Source of the DNA: Wolbachia endosymbiont of Oedothorax gibbosus
GTDB lineage: Bacteria; Pseudomonadota; Alphaproteobacteria; Rickettsiales; Anaplasmataceae
Direction of reading: 5' to 3'
DNA length: 64,000 nucleotides
Assembly: GCF_936270145.1 (NCBI RefSeq)
Contig: NZ_OW370537.1
Coordinates: forward strand, 1,240,001-1,304,000
Position 1 is the stretch's first letter. Every line of letters begins with the position of its first letter. Below, in pieces: positions 48,528 through 58,006 of this stretch. The notes below the pieces were generated by a model, which made no database searches, was not told the origin of the DNA, and saw only the letters and a list, made by a program, of their open reading frames with translations. The translations under genes were made by a program, and so were the position numbers.

Positions 48528-48920
48528 TTAATCGTCAATGTTGTACACGTTCTTTTCTTTTTCTACTCTCTCTTGCTCTTCAATACAATATATAGCAAGC
48601 GGATTAGCTTTAAGTCTTTCGACTCCTATTTCTTCTCCTGTTCCATCGCAGTAACCATAAGTGCCTAATTTTATTTTTTCTAACGCCTCCTTAATTTTTT
48701 CTTTTCTATCTTTTCGGCGCTTGATTAATTCCTCGTTTCCACTATCTTCATCAGAATAGTATGTATCAATACTATTATCTTCTAGTTCTTGTTTCTCTAA
48801 CTCAGCGAGTATTGACTGTAACTTTAAGCTGAAGTATTCCAGTTGTTTTACGCTCATATATTCTTCATCTTCTGAAGGAGTGTAATCTTCTGGTGACTTT
48901 ATTTTTGGTAACTTTTCCAT
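48528..48920 (-). CDS. dksA: DksA/TraR-family transcription factor with reduced zinc site
   Basis: 130 residues. A long N-terminal coiled-coil (about residues 24-85), ending in DKRKEKIKEALEKIKLGTYG-type sequence, precedes the globular end YGYCDGTGEEIGVERLKANP and LAIYCIEEQERVEKEKNVY. DksA binds the RNA polymerase secondary channel with ppGpp. Of the four zinc-finger Cys, only the first and third are present (C-x2-T and C-x2-E), a variant known in two-Cys DksA-like proteins. It lies just beyond an IS110 relic end. Confidence 0.85.
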   Translation of the reverse strand: MEKLPKIKSPEDYTPSEDEEYMSVKQLEYFSLKLQSILAELEKQELEDNSIDTYYSDEDSGNEELIKRRKDRKEKIKEALEKIKLGTYGYCDGTGEEIGVERLKANPLAIYCIEEQERVEKEKNVYNIDD

Positions 48921-49026
48921 AATTGCATTATCAAAAAAATAATAAAACCTATATAACTGATGAACAAAAAATTATACTACCTCAAAGTAAACACTATAAT
49001 TTATAATAAACATTTAAAAGCCTAGT

Positions 49027-49674
49027 ATGATTGGCTCAGTAAAAAAATTAGTAATAGATAATAAGAATCTTACCTATGTAGTATATATTTTTATTATAAT
49101 GTTAAGTTTATCTTCATTTACACTTGAAAACAATAATAAACAAGAAGTTATGTTAACATTAACATGGATATGTGCTACATTTGTTTTGCAGATCTCTACA
49201 AATAATTTGTTTACATCTGATTATCATGATGGAATATTAGAGCAAATCTTTGTACAGCCACTTTCTTCTAGGCTTATAGTTGCTTATAAAATTTTCGCTC
49301 ACTGGTTATTATTTGGGTTACCGATTTCAGTAATTTCTTCCATATTCAGCTTTGCAATTCTAGGCAATAGTGTTGAACACTCAATAGCAGTTGGAGTGTC
49401 TTTATTATTTAATACGCTGATAATCATTAATATTTCAGCTACTGGAAATGCATTGATGATTGGTCGAAACAACTTAGCATCAGGAGTATCGCAAATTCTT
49501 GTTTTGCCAATTATAATGCCAACCTTTGTGTATTTTAAAATGCTAACTCAATTTGAAAATTTGTCCTTGAATATTTATACACTACTAATCACCATCTTAG
49601 TTTTTGTCATTTTGATTATTAACAGCACTGTAACTACTCACATGGCACTAAAATTTGCTGTGGAACAGGATTGA
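49027..49674 (+). CDS. ccmB: Haem exporter permease CcmB
   Basis: 215 residues with six hydrophobic segments. The CcmB-type region NLFTSDYHDGILEQIFVQPL is near residue 58, and YKIFAHWLLFGLPISVISS follows. With CcmA it forms the ABC transporter that supports haem handling for c-type cytochrome maturation. It diverges from the dksA-like gene. ccmA and ccmC are not in the window. Confidence 0.92.
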   Translation: MIGSVKKLVIDNKNLTYVVYIFIIMLSLSSFTLENNNKQEVMLTLTWICATFVLQISTNNLFTSDYHDGILEQIFVQPLSSRLIVAYKIFAHWLLFGLPISVISSIFSFAILGNSVEHSIAVGVSLLFNTLIIINISATGNALMIGRNNLASGVSQILVLPIIMPTFVYFKMLTQFENLSLNIYTLLITILVFVILIINSTVTTHMALKFAVEQD

Positions 49675-49710
49675 AAAATCTTACTGTTATTCAGTAGACT
49701 TCTTAGAACC

Positions 49711-49932
49711 TGTACATGATCTCAAGAAAGGAATGAACTAAGAGATAATGTATATAAATTAGGATATATTATGATGTATTTTGTGGAGTGTCTGAAAAGA
49801 GGTTGTCAGTAGAGCAAAAGAGTTTCCAAAATGGCGCAATTGTTATGGTTATTTTAAAAAATGGAGTGAAAAACCAAACGGAAGTAAAGAAAGTGTTTTA
49901 GAGCGTGTGTTAAAAAAAATAGTTGGCATTTC
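49711..49932 (+). pseudogene. IS5-group transposase remnant, 5' part
   Basis: It opens with AGAACCTGTACATGATCTCA, resembling the end of the element at 45851. From about 49825 it reads EFPKWRNCYGYFKKWSEKPN and GSKESVLERVLKKIVG, the N-terminal region of IS5-group transposases that is missing from the deleted element at 45851-46249. The rest is gone. The following bases carry ATGTTCGTACAGCTGTGCG, a short repeat also near 20770 and 59610. Confidence 0.75.
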
Positions 49933-50077
49933 AAAAATGAATGTTCGTACAGCTGTGCGCCCAGCGCTGCCCTACATTATTGGTAATTATATTATAAGGT
50001 GCAAAAGTTGTATAATTAATTTGACTTAAAACGGCTCATTGTATAAAATTGTAACTAATATATGAATAAAGGTTAAC

Positions 50078-50398
50078 ATGGCAGTTAAAATAAGGTTGGC
50101 AAGATTTGGCGCAAAGAAACGCCCTTTTTATAGGATAGTTGTAGCTGATTCACGAGCACCAAGAGATGGGCGCTTTATTGAGAAAATAGGACAATATGAT
50201 CCAATGTTACCAAAAGATAATAAAAATCGTGTTGTGGTGAAGGCTGATAGATTGAAACATTGGCTAAGCGTAGGCGCGCAAGCAACTGAAAGAGTACTGT
50301 GGTTCATCAAAAAAGGCATAGTAACTTTAGAAACAGAACCAAAGAAAATAGAAAAGAAGAAGGTAGAGAACGAGAAAGCACAAGGGCAAGAGGCATAA
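50078..50398 (+). CDS. rpsP: 30S ribosomal protein S16
   Basis: 106 residues beginning [20 protein letters not shown] followed by [22 protein letters not shown], the invariant S16 start. The C-terminal 25 residues are a Lys/Glu-rich extension. The gene begins a same-strand run with the polyprenyl synthase, grpE and trpS genes; the next start is only 11 bp after its stop. Confidence 0.97.
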   Translation: MAVKIRLARFGAKKRPFYRIVVADSRAPRDGRFIEKIGQYDPMLPKDNKNRVVVKADRLKHWLSVGAQATERVLWFIKKGIVTLETEPKKIEKKKVENEKAQGQEA

Positions 50399-50409
50399 GT
50401 CTCTTTAAA

Positions 50410-51396
50410 ATGCTGAATACTGATTTAACAAACAGTGATAAATTAGATGATGTTGTATCTTCTGATTTATCAGCTATGAAGGGCTTTATCTTCAGAAATG
50501 TTAACAATGAAGATGCTAAGCTCGCTACTGATATTATATCTCATCTTGTTAGTTCAGGTGGAAAAAAAATAAGGCCTAAACTAGTTTTTATTATATGTAA
50601 AATGCTAAACTATTCTGGAGAGAATAGGATCAACGTTGCTGCATCGGTAGAGTTTATACACAATGCTACTTTACTTCATGATGATGTGCTCGATGAAAGT
50701 GAGGCACGCCATGGAGTTAAAACAGCGAATAAAATTTGGGGAAATAAATCGAGCATTTTAGTTGGTGATCTATTGTTGACTCTAGCATTTAGATGGCTTA
50801 TAGAGTGTGGAAATTTAAATATTCTCTCTATTTTATCTAAAGCATCGCATTTACTTGTGAAGGGTGAAATAAAGCAGATGACAACACGCTTTGACCCCCA
50901 CACAGTCAGGGAAAATTATTTTGATATCATTGGAGAGAAGACAGCATCTTTATTTTCTGCATGCTGTGAAGCTGCATCTACAGTATCTGGTGCAACAAAT
51001 GACGAAACAGAGAGGCTAAAGAATTTTGGTTTTAATTTTGGTATGGCATTTCAAATAGTTGATGATATGCTCGATTATACTGCTAATCAAGGCACTTCTG
51101 GAAAGCAAGTCGGAAAAGACTTTTTCGAAGGTAAAGTCACCTTACCTGCTATTATAGCATACGAAAAGGGCAGTCCAGCAGAGCAAAAATTCTGGGAAAA
51201 ATGCTTTTCTTCAGCTAGACACAATTTTGACCAAGCATTACACTATATTAATCACCATAATGCCATTCAGCTTTCTATGGAAAAAGCTAGACACTACATT
51301 AATATGGCACAAAATGATATTAGTACTTTTTCTGATTCTTTTTATAAAACTACTTTAATTGACTTTTTAAATGCGAGCATAGAAAGACGAATGTAG
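50410..51396 (+). CDS. ispB: Polyprenyl diphosphate synthase (octaprenyl type)
   Basis: I use the ATG at 50410 (328 residues), 11 bp after rpsP; the longer open frame from 50299 overlaps rpsP and gives unlikely residues. FARM and SARM are LLHDDVLDES (near 98) and QIVDDMLDYT (near 223), with GGKKIRPKLV near the start. It makes the long isoprenoid side chain, probably for ubiquinone. The exact chain length cannot be read. An undecaprenyl role is unlikely because that enzyme belongs to another family. Confidence 0.9.
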   Translation: MLNTDLTNSDKLDDVVSSDLSAMKGFIFRNVNNEDAKLATDIISHLVSSGGKKIRPKLVFIICKMLNYSGENRINVAASVEFIHNATLLHDDVLDESEARHGVKTANKIWGNKSSILVGDLLLTLAFRWLIECGNLNILSILSKASHLLVKGEIKQMTTRFDPHTVRENYFDIIGEKTASLFSACCEAASTVSGATNDETERLKNFGFNFGMAFQIVDDMLDYTANQGTSGKQVGKDFFEGKVTLPAIIAYEKGSPAEQKFWEKCFSSARHNFDQALHYINHHNAIQLSMEKARHYINMAQNDISTFSDSFYKTTLIDFLNASIERRM

Positions 51397-51403
51397 CTGG
51401 CGC

Positions 51404-51433
51404 TTGATATTTTCGAATTAATTGTTATATACT
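51404..51433 (+). promoter_or_regulatory. Candidate grpE promoter
   Basis: TTGATA (51404-51409), 18 bases, then TATACT (51428-51433). Transcription would start near 51440, and AAGGA at 51446-51450 is the likely ribosome site for the ATG at 51458. It resembles a housekeeping promoter; I cannot tell whether RpoH also uses it. Confidence 0.5.
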
Positions 51434-51457
51434 TATTAGATTCTTAAGGATAATTAT

Positions 51458-52018
51458 ATGTCAGACAGCAGTCAGGAGAAAAAGAAAAAGTTTGCTGATA
51501 TAGTAAATAGGCAGAAAGGTGACGACCAACAAAACAAGCAAACAGATGATTTAAATGAAGATCTCAATACATTAAAAGAACGTGCAGCTCAGCTTGAAGA
51601 TCATTTACGCCGCGCTGTTGCAGATAATGAAAACGTCAAACGTATAATGCAAAAGCAAATTAGCGATGCAAGTGACTATGCAGTCACAAAATTTGCACGT
51701 GATATGATCGACTCGTGCGACAATTTAAAAAAAGTAATGGAAAACTTGAAAGATGGTGATCCTGTTCATGAAGGAATAAAAGTGGCTCACCAAAAGATTG
51801 TAAATGATCTGAAAAAACATGGAATAGAGGAAGTAGATCCACTTGGTGAGCTTTTTGATAGTAATTTACACCAAGCTGTTGTGGAAAGAGAAGACAATGA
51901 AAAAGAGCCTGGCACCATTGTAGAAGTACTACAAACTGGTTATACTATCAAAAATAGGTTGCTCCGTCCTGCAATGGTTATTCTTTCTAAGAAATCTGCT
52001 GATTGTGGAAGCGATTAG
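51458..52018 (+). CDS. grpE: Nucleotide exchange factor GrpE
   Basis: 186 residues. A polar N-terminal arm and long coiled coil come first (EDLNTLKERAAQLEDHLRRA). Then come the conserved KFARDMIDSCDNLKKVMENL and DPLGELFDSNLHQAVVERED, and the beta-wing end with GTIVEVLQTGYTIKNRLLRP and AMVILSK. It releases ADP from DnaK. It has its own promoter-like sequence 25 bp upstream, and trpS follows by 17 bp. Confidence 0.96.
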   Translation: MSDSSQEKKKKFADIVNRQKGDDQQNKQTDDLNEDLNTLKERAAQLEDHLRRAVADNENVKRIMQKQISDASDYAVTKFARDMIDSCDNLKKVMENLKDGDPVHEGIKVAHQKIVNDLKKHGIEEVDPLGELFDSNLHQAVVEREDNEKEPGTIVEVLQTGYTIKNRLLRPAMVILSKKSADCGSD

Positions 52019-52035
52019 CATGAGGTAAATGTATA

Positions 52036-53034
52036 ATGACAAGTATTGTCTTTTCAGGTATCCAGCCAAGTGGCGTACTACATTTAGGTAATTATCTTGG
52101 TGCAATCAAACAGTGGGTAGACTTACAGGATAAATACAAATCTCTTTTTTGTATTGTCGACCTACATGCAATCACAGCAAATAAGCTTCCCGCAAGTGAA
52201 TTAAAAAGTAATATTTTTAAAACAGCAGCAGCTTATATTGCATGTGGAATAGATCCAGAAAAGTCCATTATTTTTAATCAGTCCACGGTTAGTGGTCATG
52301 CAGAACTGGGCTGGCTGCTGGGGTGCTATACACCAATTGGTTGGCTTAATCGTATGACTCAGTTTAAAGATAAAGCTGGTAGCGATAAACAAAAAGCCTC
52401 TCTTGGATTATATAGTTATCCAGTACTTATGGCTGCAGATATATTGTTGTATCAAACTAAATACGTTCCTGTTGGTGATGATCAAAAACAGCATTTGGAG
52501 CTTGCACGTGATATTGCATCAGCTTTTAACAATCATTATAAGCTAGATCATTTCATCGTACCTGAAATCTTAACTTTGGATTGCGCATCAAGGGTAATGA
52601 GCTTAAGGGATGGCACAAGCAAGATGAGTAAATCTGACCCTTCAGAATATTCGTGCATTAACCTTGATGATACAGATGACTTAATTGTCAAAAAAATAGA
52701 AAAAGCAAAAACAGATTCAATTCTAGGCTTTGCTACTTTAGAGTGCCGACCAGAAATAAGCAATTTGATAAACATTTATTCAGTGCTTAGTAATGTAAAT
52801 GTGGAAAAAGTGTGTGAAGAAGTGAACAAACATGACATGAAACACTTCAAAAAAGAGTTAGCTGATTTAATTATCAGTGTTATATCACCCATACGTGAGG
52901 AGATGAATGATCTTTTAAAAGACCAATTCCATTTACATGGAATATTAAAAAAAGGTACAAAGAAAGCAACAGAAATTGCAACCCATAATATAAAAGAAAT
53001 CAAGGAGATTATTGGATTTGCTCAATATCTGTAA
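52036..53034 (+). CDS. trpS: Tryptophanyl-tRNA synthetase
   Basis: 332 residues. The class I motif is FSGIQPSGVLHLGNYLGAIK (HIGH-like HLGN), Trp recognition is in VLMAADILLYQTKYVPVGDD, and KMSKS is SKMSKSDPS near residue 197. It charges tRNA-Trp. It is the last gene of the rpsP-ispB-grpE-trpS run. An IS relic begins about 26 bp downstream. Confidence 0.97.
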   Translation: MTSIVFSGIQPSGVLHLGNYLGAIKQWVDLQDKYKSLFCIVDLHAITANKLPASELKSNIFKTAAAYIACGIDPEKSIIFNQSTVSGHAELGWLLGCYTPIGWLNRMTQFKDKAGSDKQKASLGLYSYPVLMAADILLYQTKYVPVGDDQKQHLELARDIASAFNNHYKLDHFIVPEILTLDCASRVMSLRDGTSKMSKSDPSEYSCINLDDTDDLIVKKIEKAKTDSILGFATLECRPEISNLINIYSVLSNVNVEKVCEEVNKHDMKHFKKELADLIISVISPIREEMNDLLKDQFHLHGILKKGTKKATEIATHNIKEIKEIIGFAQYL

Positions 53035-53059
53035 GGCCCAAAAGTGTGATGGTGCGAAC

Positions 53060-53506
53060 CGTCATATCAACTATGTTTTTTTAACACTCCCTATCTGCAT
53101 ATAGTGCTTTTATGGCATATTTAACATCAGATTTCCCCAATGCTCCATAGTGATCAGCCATTACTGTATTTTGTAGCTATGACTTGTTTGTCAACATTAT
53201 GTGCAATTTTCTTACTTGTGTATAGCTGCGATACTCTCTATCTTTGCTATTTTCTTTGCTGTGTGTTGTTGTATATACTAATTCCTGTACTGCCTATGGC
53301 AATTTCGATATCTTCCATGTTATTTTCTGCAATCATTGATCTTAATATCAAGTTTCTTTTGATGCTTGTGAATAGCTGATAACCTGCAAATTTTCCTATC
53401 TGTTCAATGTATCCCTCTAAAATCCCACTCAAACTTATCCTTAAATCGTCATTTTATAATGAATTTATCAGTAATCACTAATTTTTCTGCTGCTATGCAA
53501 CAAAGC
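53060..53506 (-). mobile_element. IS5-group relic (GGCTTTGTTGCAT family), truncated and internally deleted
   Basis: It begins with ATATCAACTATGTTTTTTTA joined to CTATCTGCATATAGTGC, and follows the 43850-44460 sequence. It lacks about 175 bp that correspond to 44202-44390, and ends with the right terminal repeat ATGCAACAAAGC. The copy at 61902-62179 has the same left junction. No usable ORF. The hairpin repeat at 53507-53533 follows, then nothing coding to guaB. Confidence 0.8.
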
Positions 53507-53636
53507 TATCCCAGCGTCACGCGCTGGAATGACAACTTAAGGTATCACCTATAATTACTAATCTAAAGCTGTAGCTAATTTTGCAAAAGCCCTATTGCAA
53601 TTTAATTAATTGGCGTATAAGCTTTAAATAAAGCCT

Positions 53637-55130
53637 ATGAAAAAAATGGAAGCTTGTTATTCATTCGACGATATACTTCTTTTGCCAGCCTATTCTAATA
53701 TATTGCCTTGCGATGCAGATACAAAAACTTATTTAACAAATAATATAGAACTAAATATCCCTCTCATATCCTCTGCGATGGATACTGTTACTGAATCGGG
53801 CTTTGCAATAGCTATTGCCCAACATGGAGGAATAGGTTGCATACATAAGAATTTATCAATAGATGAGCAAATTTTAGAAGTGAGAAGGGTGAAAAAATAT
53901 GAAAGTTGGATCGTGTATAACCCAATTACGATTTCACCGGATAAAACAGTTGCGGAAGCAATTTCATTAATGAGAGAGCACAATTATTCTGGCATTCCTG
54001 TAGTTGATCAACGCAAGTTAGTTGGAATTTTAACTAACCGAGATGTGAGGTTTATTGAAGACCAGAACATGAATGTAAAAGTTTCCGAAGTGATGACAAA
54101 AGATAAGTTAGTGACAGTGCGGGAGCAGGGAGTAAATAGTGCCTCAGCAATGAAATTGTTGCATGAAAATAGAATAGAGAAGCTTTTGGTCGTAGATGAA
54201 AATTCTTGTTGTATAGGTTTAATTACGGTTAAAGACATTGAAAAATACAATAGATACCCAAATTCATGTAAAGACAGTAAAGGGCGGCTCAGAGTTGCCG
54301 CTGCAATTGGCACTGGTAAAAAAGATGGTATAGAAAGATGTGAAGCTTTGATCGGAGAAGAAGTTGATGTAGTTGTTGTGGATACTGCTCACGGTCATTC
54401 CGAAAACGTTATCAATACCATTAGGGAAATAAAAAAGATGTATCCTAATACGCAATTAATTGGTGGAAACATTGCAACAAAGGAGGCTGCTGAAGCGTTG
54501 ATTGATGCGGGTGTTGATGCAGTGAAGGTTGGAATAGGACCAGGATCAATCTGTACAACCAGAATAGTTACAGGCGTTGGTTTGCCACAATTCTCTGCAA
54601 TCAAGCATGTTGCAGAGGGGTGTAGAGCAAGAAACGTAAGACTAATTGCTGATGGTGGGGTAAAATACTCAGGAGATGTTGCAAAAGCTATTGCAGCTGG
54701 TGCTGACTCTGTGATGATTGGTTCGATTTTTGCTGGCACTGACGAAAGCCCAGGTGAGATTATCATGTATAAGGGCAGAGCATATAAAGGCTATCGAGGA
54801 ATGGGATCTATTAGTGCAATGAAACGAGGTTCAGCTAGCCGTTATTTTCAAGATAAAGACTCAAAACTCAAATTAGTTCCACAAGGAGTAGAAGGAAGAG
54901 TTCCATTCAAAGGTTCAGCTTCAGGAGTAATCCATCAGTTGATTGGCGGATTGCAAGCTGCAATGGGTTATACTGGTAACAGGAATATAGAAGAAATGAA
55001 GAAAAACTGCAAATTTGTGACTATTACTGCATCAGGATTAAGAGAGAGTCATGCTCATGATATAGTAATTACACAAGAAGCTCCAAATTATGCTTATCAA
55101 ACGTCCAATTTGTCAACCGACTCAGAGTAA
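53637..55130 (+). CDS. guaB: Inosine-5'-monophosphate dehydrogenase
   Basis: 497 residues. SFDDILLLPAYS is near the start, and two CBS domains lie at about 90-205. VDVVVVDTAHGHSENVI follows, with the catalytic loop VKVGIGPGSICTTRIVTGVG (Cys near 303) and YRGMGSISAMKRGSASRYF near the flap. It oxidises IMP to XMP, the first step to GMP. With PurH, encoded 3 kb away, it forms part of purine synthesis. Confidence 0.97.
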   Translation: MKKMEACYSFDDILLLPAYSNILPCDADTKTYLTNNIELNIPLISSAMDTVTESGFAIAIAQHGGIGCIHKNLSIDEQILEVRRVKKYESWIVYNPITISPDKTVAEAISLMREHNYSGIPVVDQRKLVGILTNRDVRFIEDQNMNVKVSEVMTKDKLVTVREQGVNSASAMKLLHENRIEKLLVVDENSCCIGLITVKDIEKYNRYPNSCKDSKGRLRVAAAIGTGKKDGIERCEALIGEEVDVVVVDTAHGHSENVINTIREIKKMYPNTQLIGGNIATKEAAEALIDAGVDAVKVGIGPGSICTTRIVTGVGLPQFSAIKHVAEGCRARNVRLIADGGVKYSGDVAKAIAAGADSVMIGSIFAGTDESPGEIIMYKGRAYKGYRGMGSISAMKRGSASRYFQDKDSKLKLVPQGVEGRVPFKGSASGVIHQLIGGLQAAMGYTGNRNIEEMKKNCKFVTITASGLRESHAHDIVITQEAPNYAYQTSNLSTDSE

Positions 55131-55180
55131 ATCCTTCTTTCAATGTCATTCCAGCATCAGCTGCTTGCATGTGTAAAAGA

Positions 55181-55382
55181 CAAGAATTAACTGACAGAAG
55201 AATTAAAACTAATATCAGGCTGTTGTTTAATGCTACTAATATTTTTTTGAAAAGCAATGTGTTTACTATCCAAAAAGTTTGCATAGGATAGCAGTATTTG
55301 TCTCATTGTAAGAACGCAACCAATGATCAATATTAATCTGTCAAAGAATAGTAGATTTTCTTTCTAAAGATAATATTGTAAC
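55181..55382 (-). pseudogene. IS481-family 3' fragment
   Basis: The sequence follows 15997-16220 of the IS481 element with many differences and small gaps. Shared strings include CTGACAGAAGAAT, CTAATATTTTTTTGAAAAGC-like and TTTCTAAAGATAATATTG. No ORF survives. Confidence 0.7.
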
Positions 55383-55439
55383 ACTCATTAAAGATACCCG
55401 TGATTTTTTATGCACTCTGGTTTTTCCTGTTCTAAGCAG

Positions 55440-55710
55440 TAAAACTGTTAGTATCACACCTATGTAACGCATAAATTTTCCCTCTTATTGAATACTCCAA
55501 CATATCAGAGTACCAGTTGGTCCATTCTCCTATACGCTGGTCACCAAATTTTATGGGCCACACCGGTGGCAGAATCTGGGTAACGAGGTCTTCTTCCTAT
55601 ACTCCATAATAAGAATAGAAAGTGCCTCAGCAACCTGCCCCTTTCCATTCTGAGAAGCTATTATCTTCTCATGCTTCCAACCAAGCAATATACCATCTGG
55701 GTAAGGTCAA
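55440..55710 (-). pseudogene. IS110-family leader fragment, copy c
   Basis: It matches 46360-46540 and 48436-48520 as one continuous stretch, including CCTATGTAACGCATAAATTT, CCTATACGCTGGTCACCAAA and GCTTCCAACCAAGCAATA. It thus preserves the site where the IS5-group element inserted in copy b. It ends 2 bp before the gpmI stop. Confidence 0.75.
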
Positions 55711-55712
55711 TT

Positions 55713-57269
55713 CTAGCTGGAATGACAGAGGGTAATGCAAGAAATCAATGAACTACCTGTCATTTCATCAGGCTTCTTAATTCCAAGTAGCTGTAAAATA
55801 GTAGGGGCGATGTCAGATAACCTTCCGTCTCTTAGTTTTAGATTATCACAAGACACAATAAATGGCACTTTATTTAGAGTGTGTGCTGTATGAGGTGTAT
55901 TATTTTCTTCATCGAACATACATTCCACATTACCGTGGTCTGCAGTAACAATTAATGCGGTGTTGCTTGACTTTTTAACAGCACTCAGCACTTTTGCAAG
56001 ACAATCATCTACAGCTAGCACAGCTTTCTCGGCTGCTTTTATATTACCTGTATGTCCCACCATATCAGGATTAGCGTAATTTACAACTATCAGTGCGAAT
56101 TCTTGGGAGTGAATTTTTTCTACAAGCTTTTCTGTGAGCTCAAAGGCTGACATTTCGGGCTGCAAATCGTAAGTTTGAACTTTTGGTGAGGGAATGAGTA
56201 TTCTTTCTTCACCAGAGAAAGGTTCTTCTTTTCCACAATTGAAAAAGAAAGTCACATGAGCGTATTTCTCGGTTTCGGCGATGCGTAATTGTTGCAATTT
56301 ATTGTCTGCTATTACCTGTCCTAAAGTGTTAGTAAAAGATATAGGAGGAAAAATATAAGGAATTTTAAGATCTTCTTTATATTTCATCATGCTTAAAATT
56401 GAAGAAAATGGTTTTCGTTTACGACCTTCTGTCGTACGAGTATAGATTCCAGCGTCACGCGCTGCTGATTGGTTTAGTAAAATACTTGCTAATTGTATCA
56501 TTCGATCAGCACGAAAGTTAGCCAATAACACTCCATCTTCTGGTTTTATACCTTGATAATCACCTATTACTGCGGGCCTAATAAACTCATCAGTTATGTT
56601 ATTTTGATAATTTTCATTAATCAACGATACTGCATTATCATGACGAGGTGCCTTTGCAAATGCGATAGCCTCATAAGCCTCAATTGTTCTCTCCCACCTG
56701 TTATCACGGTCCATAGCATAGTAACGCCCAGAAACAGTAGCAATTCTTATGTCATTTTCCTTTATACTCTCTGCAAATTCTTGAATGCATTTTTTCCCTG
56801 AATTTGGCAATGTGTCTCTGCCATCTAAAAATGCATGTATCACCACTTTGATTCCATGCTGTGATATTTTATTTGCTAAAGTTGAAATATGCTTTTGATG
56901 TGAATGAACACCGCCATCTGACACTAATCCCATCATATGGCATACTCCGTTCTTACTTTTTAGATTACTAATAAAACTTTGTAGATTTACATTGTTTTCT
57001 ATCGTTCTAATCTCTTGATTAATGCGCTGAAGGCTTTGCATTACTACTCTACCACTGCCAATATTCATATGACCAACTTCTGAGTTACCTATCTGACCAC
57101 CCGGTAACCCAACATCAGTTCCACAGGCGGATAAACTGCATTTTGGATAATTAGAGCTAATGTATTGCCAACAGGGTGGATTTGCGTTGCTAATAGCGTT
57201 GTATTTATTATTCTCTATTCCATTTCCCCAGCCATCTAGTATACATAAAACCACTGATTTAATGTTCAT
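55713..57269 (-). CDS. gpmI: 2,3-bisphosphoglycerate-independent phosphoglycerate mutase
   Basis: 518 residues. The alkaline-phosphatase-like start is [20 protein letters not shown], and the catalytic Ser is in [20 protein letters not shown] near residue 64. [26 protein letters not shown] and [10 protein letters not shown] lie in the phosphotransferase domain. The metal ligands are in [14 protein letters not shown] and [11 protein letters not shown]. An extra segment around residues 267-285 contains SAARDAGIY, encoded by half of a palindromic repeat. The last residues (CHSS) also look repeat-derived. It links 3- and 2-phosphoglycerate in glycolysis/gluconeogenesis. Confidence 0.95.
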   Translation of the reverse strand: MNIKSVVLCILDGWGNGIENNKYNAISNANPPCWQYISSNYPKCSLSACGTDVGLPGGQIGNSEVGHMNIGSGRVVMQSLQRINQEIRTIENNVNLQSFISNLKSKNGVCHMMGLVSDGGVHSHQKHISTLANKISQHGIKVVIHAFLDGRDTLPNSGKKCIQEFAESIKENDIRIATVSGRYYAMDRDNRWERTIEAYEAIAFAKAPRHDNAVSLINENYQNNITDEFIRPAVIGDYQGIKPEDGVLLANFRADRMIQLASILLNQSAARDAGIYTRTTEGRKRKPFSSILSMMKYKEDLKIPYIFPPISFTNTLGQVIADNKLQQLRIAETEKYAHVTFFFNCGKEEPFSGEERILIPSPKVQTYDLQPEMSAFELTEKLVEKIHSQEFALIVVNYANPDMVGHTGNIKAAEKAVLAVDDCLAKVLSAVKKSSNTALIVTADHGNVECMFDEENNTPHTAHTLNKVPFIVSCDNLKLRDGRLSDIAPTILQLLGIKKPDEMTGSSLISCITLCHSS

Positions 57270-57302
57270 ATAAAATCAACACTAGAATTTCACAGAGAAA
57301 CG

Positions 57303-57374
57303 CTCCCCGGGCCGGATTCGAACCAGCGACCAATTGGTTAACAGCCAATTGCTCTACCACTGAGCTACCGAGGA
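57303..57374 (-). tRNA. tRNA-Asn (GTT)
   Basis: The 72-nt sequence folds as a cloverleaf: acceptor TCCTCGG/CCGGGGA, D-arm GCTC/GAGC, anticodon arm ATTGG-CTGTTAA-CCAAT with anticodon GTT, and T-arm GCTGG-TTCGAAT-CCGGC. The discriminator base is G. CCA is not encoded. Confidence 0.96.
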
Positions 57375-57490
57375 ATAAACCGTTTTTAATTTACCATGTC
57401 GAACGTTGGTTGTAAACGTTTTTTGTGTAGACTTTAAGTCCAACTGTTCACAGAAACGAAAAAACTTACTTGACAAACTCCGCCAGTCCC

Positions 57491-57968
57491 CTTATCATGA
57501 AAGTGAAGCTATATTATTTAACTTCCCAATCTGTGCAGATTAAAATGACAAGAAGACTTGTATTTGGCGTACTATTGTTTAATTTTTGCACTATGTGCAT
57601 ACTATGTCTTTATAAAAATTTGGGTTTTTACCCACATAAGCTGAAAAGCGCTTATAAAGCGTTTAAGACATCACCCAACGTCAAATTTTAAAATAAAGAG
57701 TGGAATAACTAGCTACTCCGGAGATTCTTTGTCTTTTTTTTCTGCTGGTAAATTTCTTAAACATTTATAGCTTAAGTTAGTTGCGTTTAAAAGCAGCTAA
57801 ATTGCAGTGTTTAAGACTTAAAGAACGCCGATACTGAAAATAAACAATGACTAGGGCTTCTTTTGCCTTTTTTTCCGTTTGGTAAATTTCTTAATGTTTA
57901 TGGCTAAAGTAACTTAGGTTCACCGACAATCGTCATCCCGCTACGTGTTAGCGGGATCTAGAGATACC
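57491..57968 (+). repeat. 478-bp repeat, copy B (inverted partner at 27426-27904)
   Basis: Almost identical to the reverse complement of copy A. The small ORF starts MKVKLYYLTSQSVQIKMTRR at 57498. Because of one missing T it runs on to LGFYPHKLKSAYKAFKTSPN (stop at 57691) instead of ending at FGFLPT. A palindromic unit with GTCATCCCGCTACGTGTTAG and CGCGGCGGTATGACGG (to 57985) closes the right side. No convincing gene fills 57375-58006. Confidence 0.85.
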
Positions 57969-58006
57969 GCGGCGGTATGACGGTTTGTGGCGGTATGACA
58001 CAAAGC

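Noticed and set aside
50299-50409. Upstream extension of the polyprenyl synthase into rpsP
   Set aside because: It would overlap rpsP by 100 bp and read low-complexity charged residues; the ATG at 50410 lies right after rpsP.
53140-53379. Hydrophobic ORFs at 53140-53379 and 62061-62267
   Set aside because: They are the noncoding strand of a decayed IS5-group transposase and exist only because the same relic is repeated.
55069-55284. 71-residue minus-strand ORF overlapping the guaB end and an IS481 fragment
   Set aside because: It spans unrelated sequences and has no homologous start; the IS481 fragment explains the downstream part.
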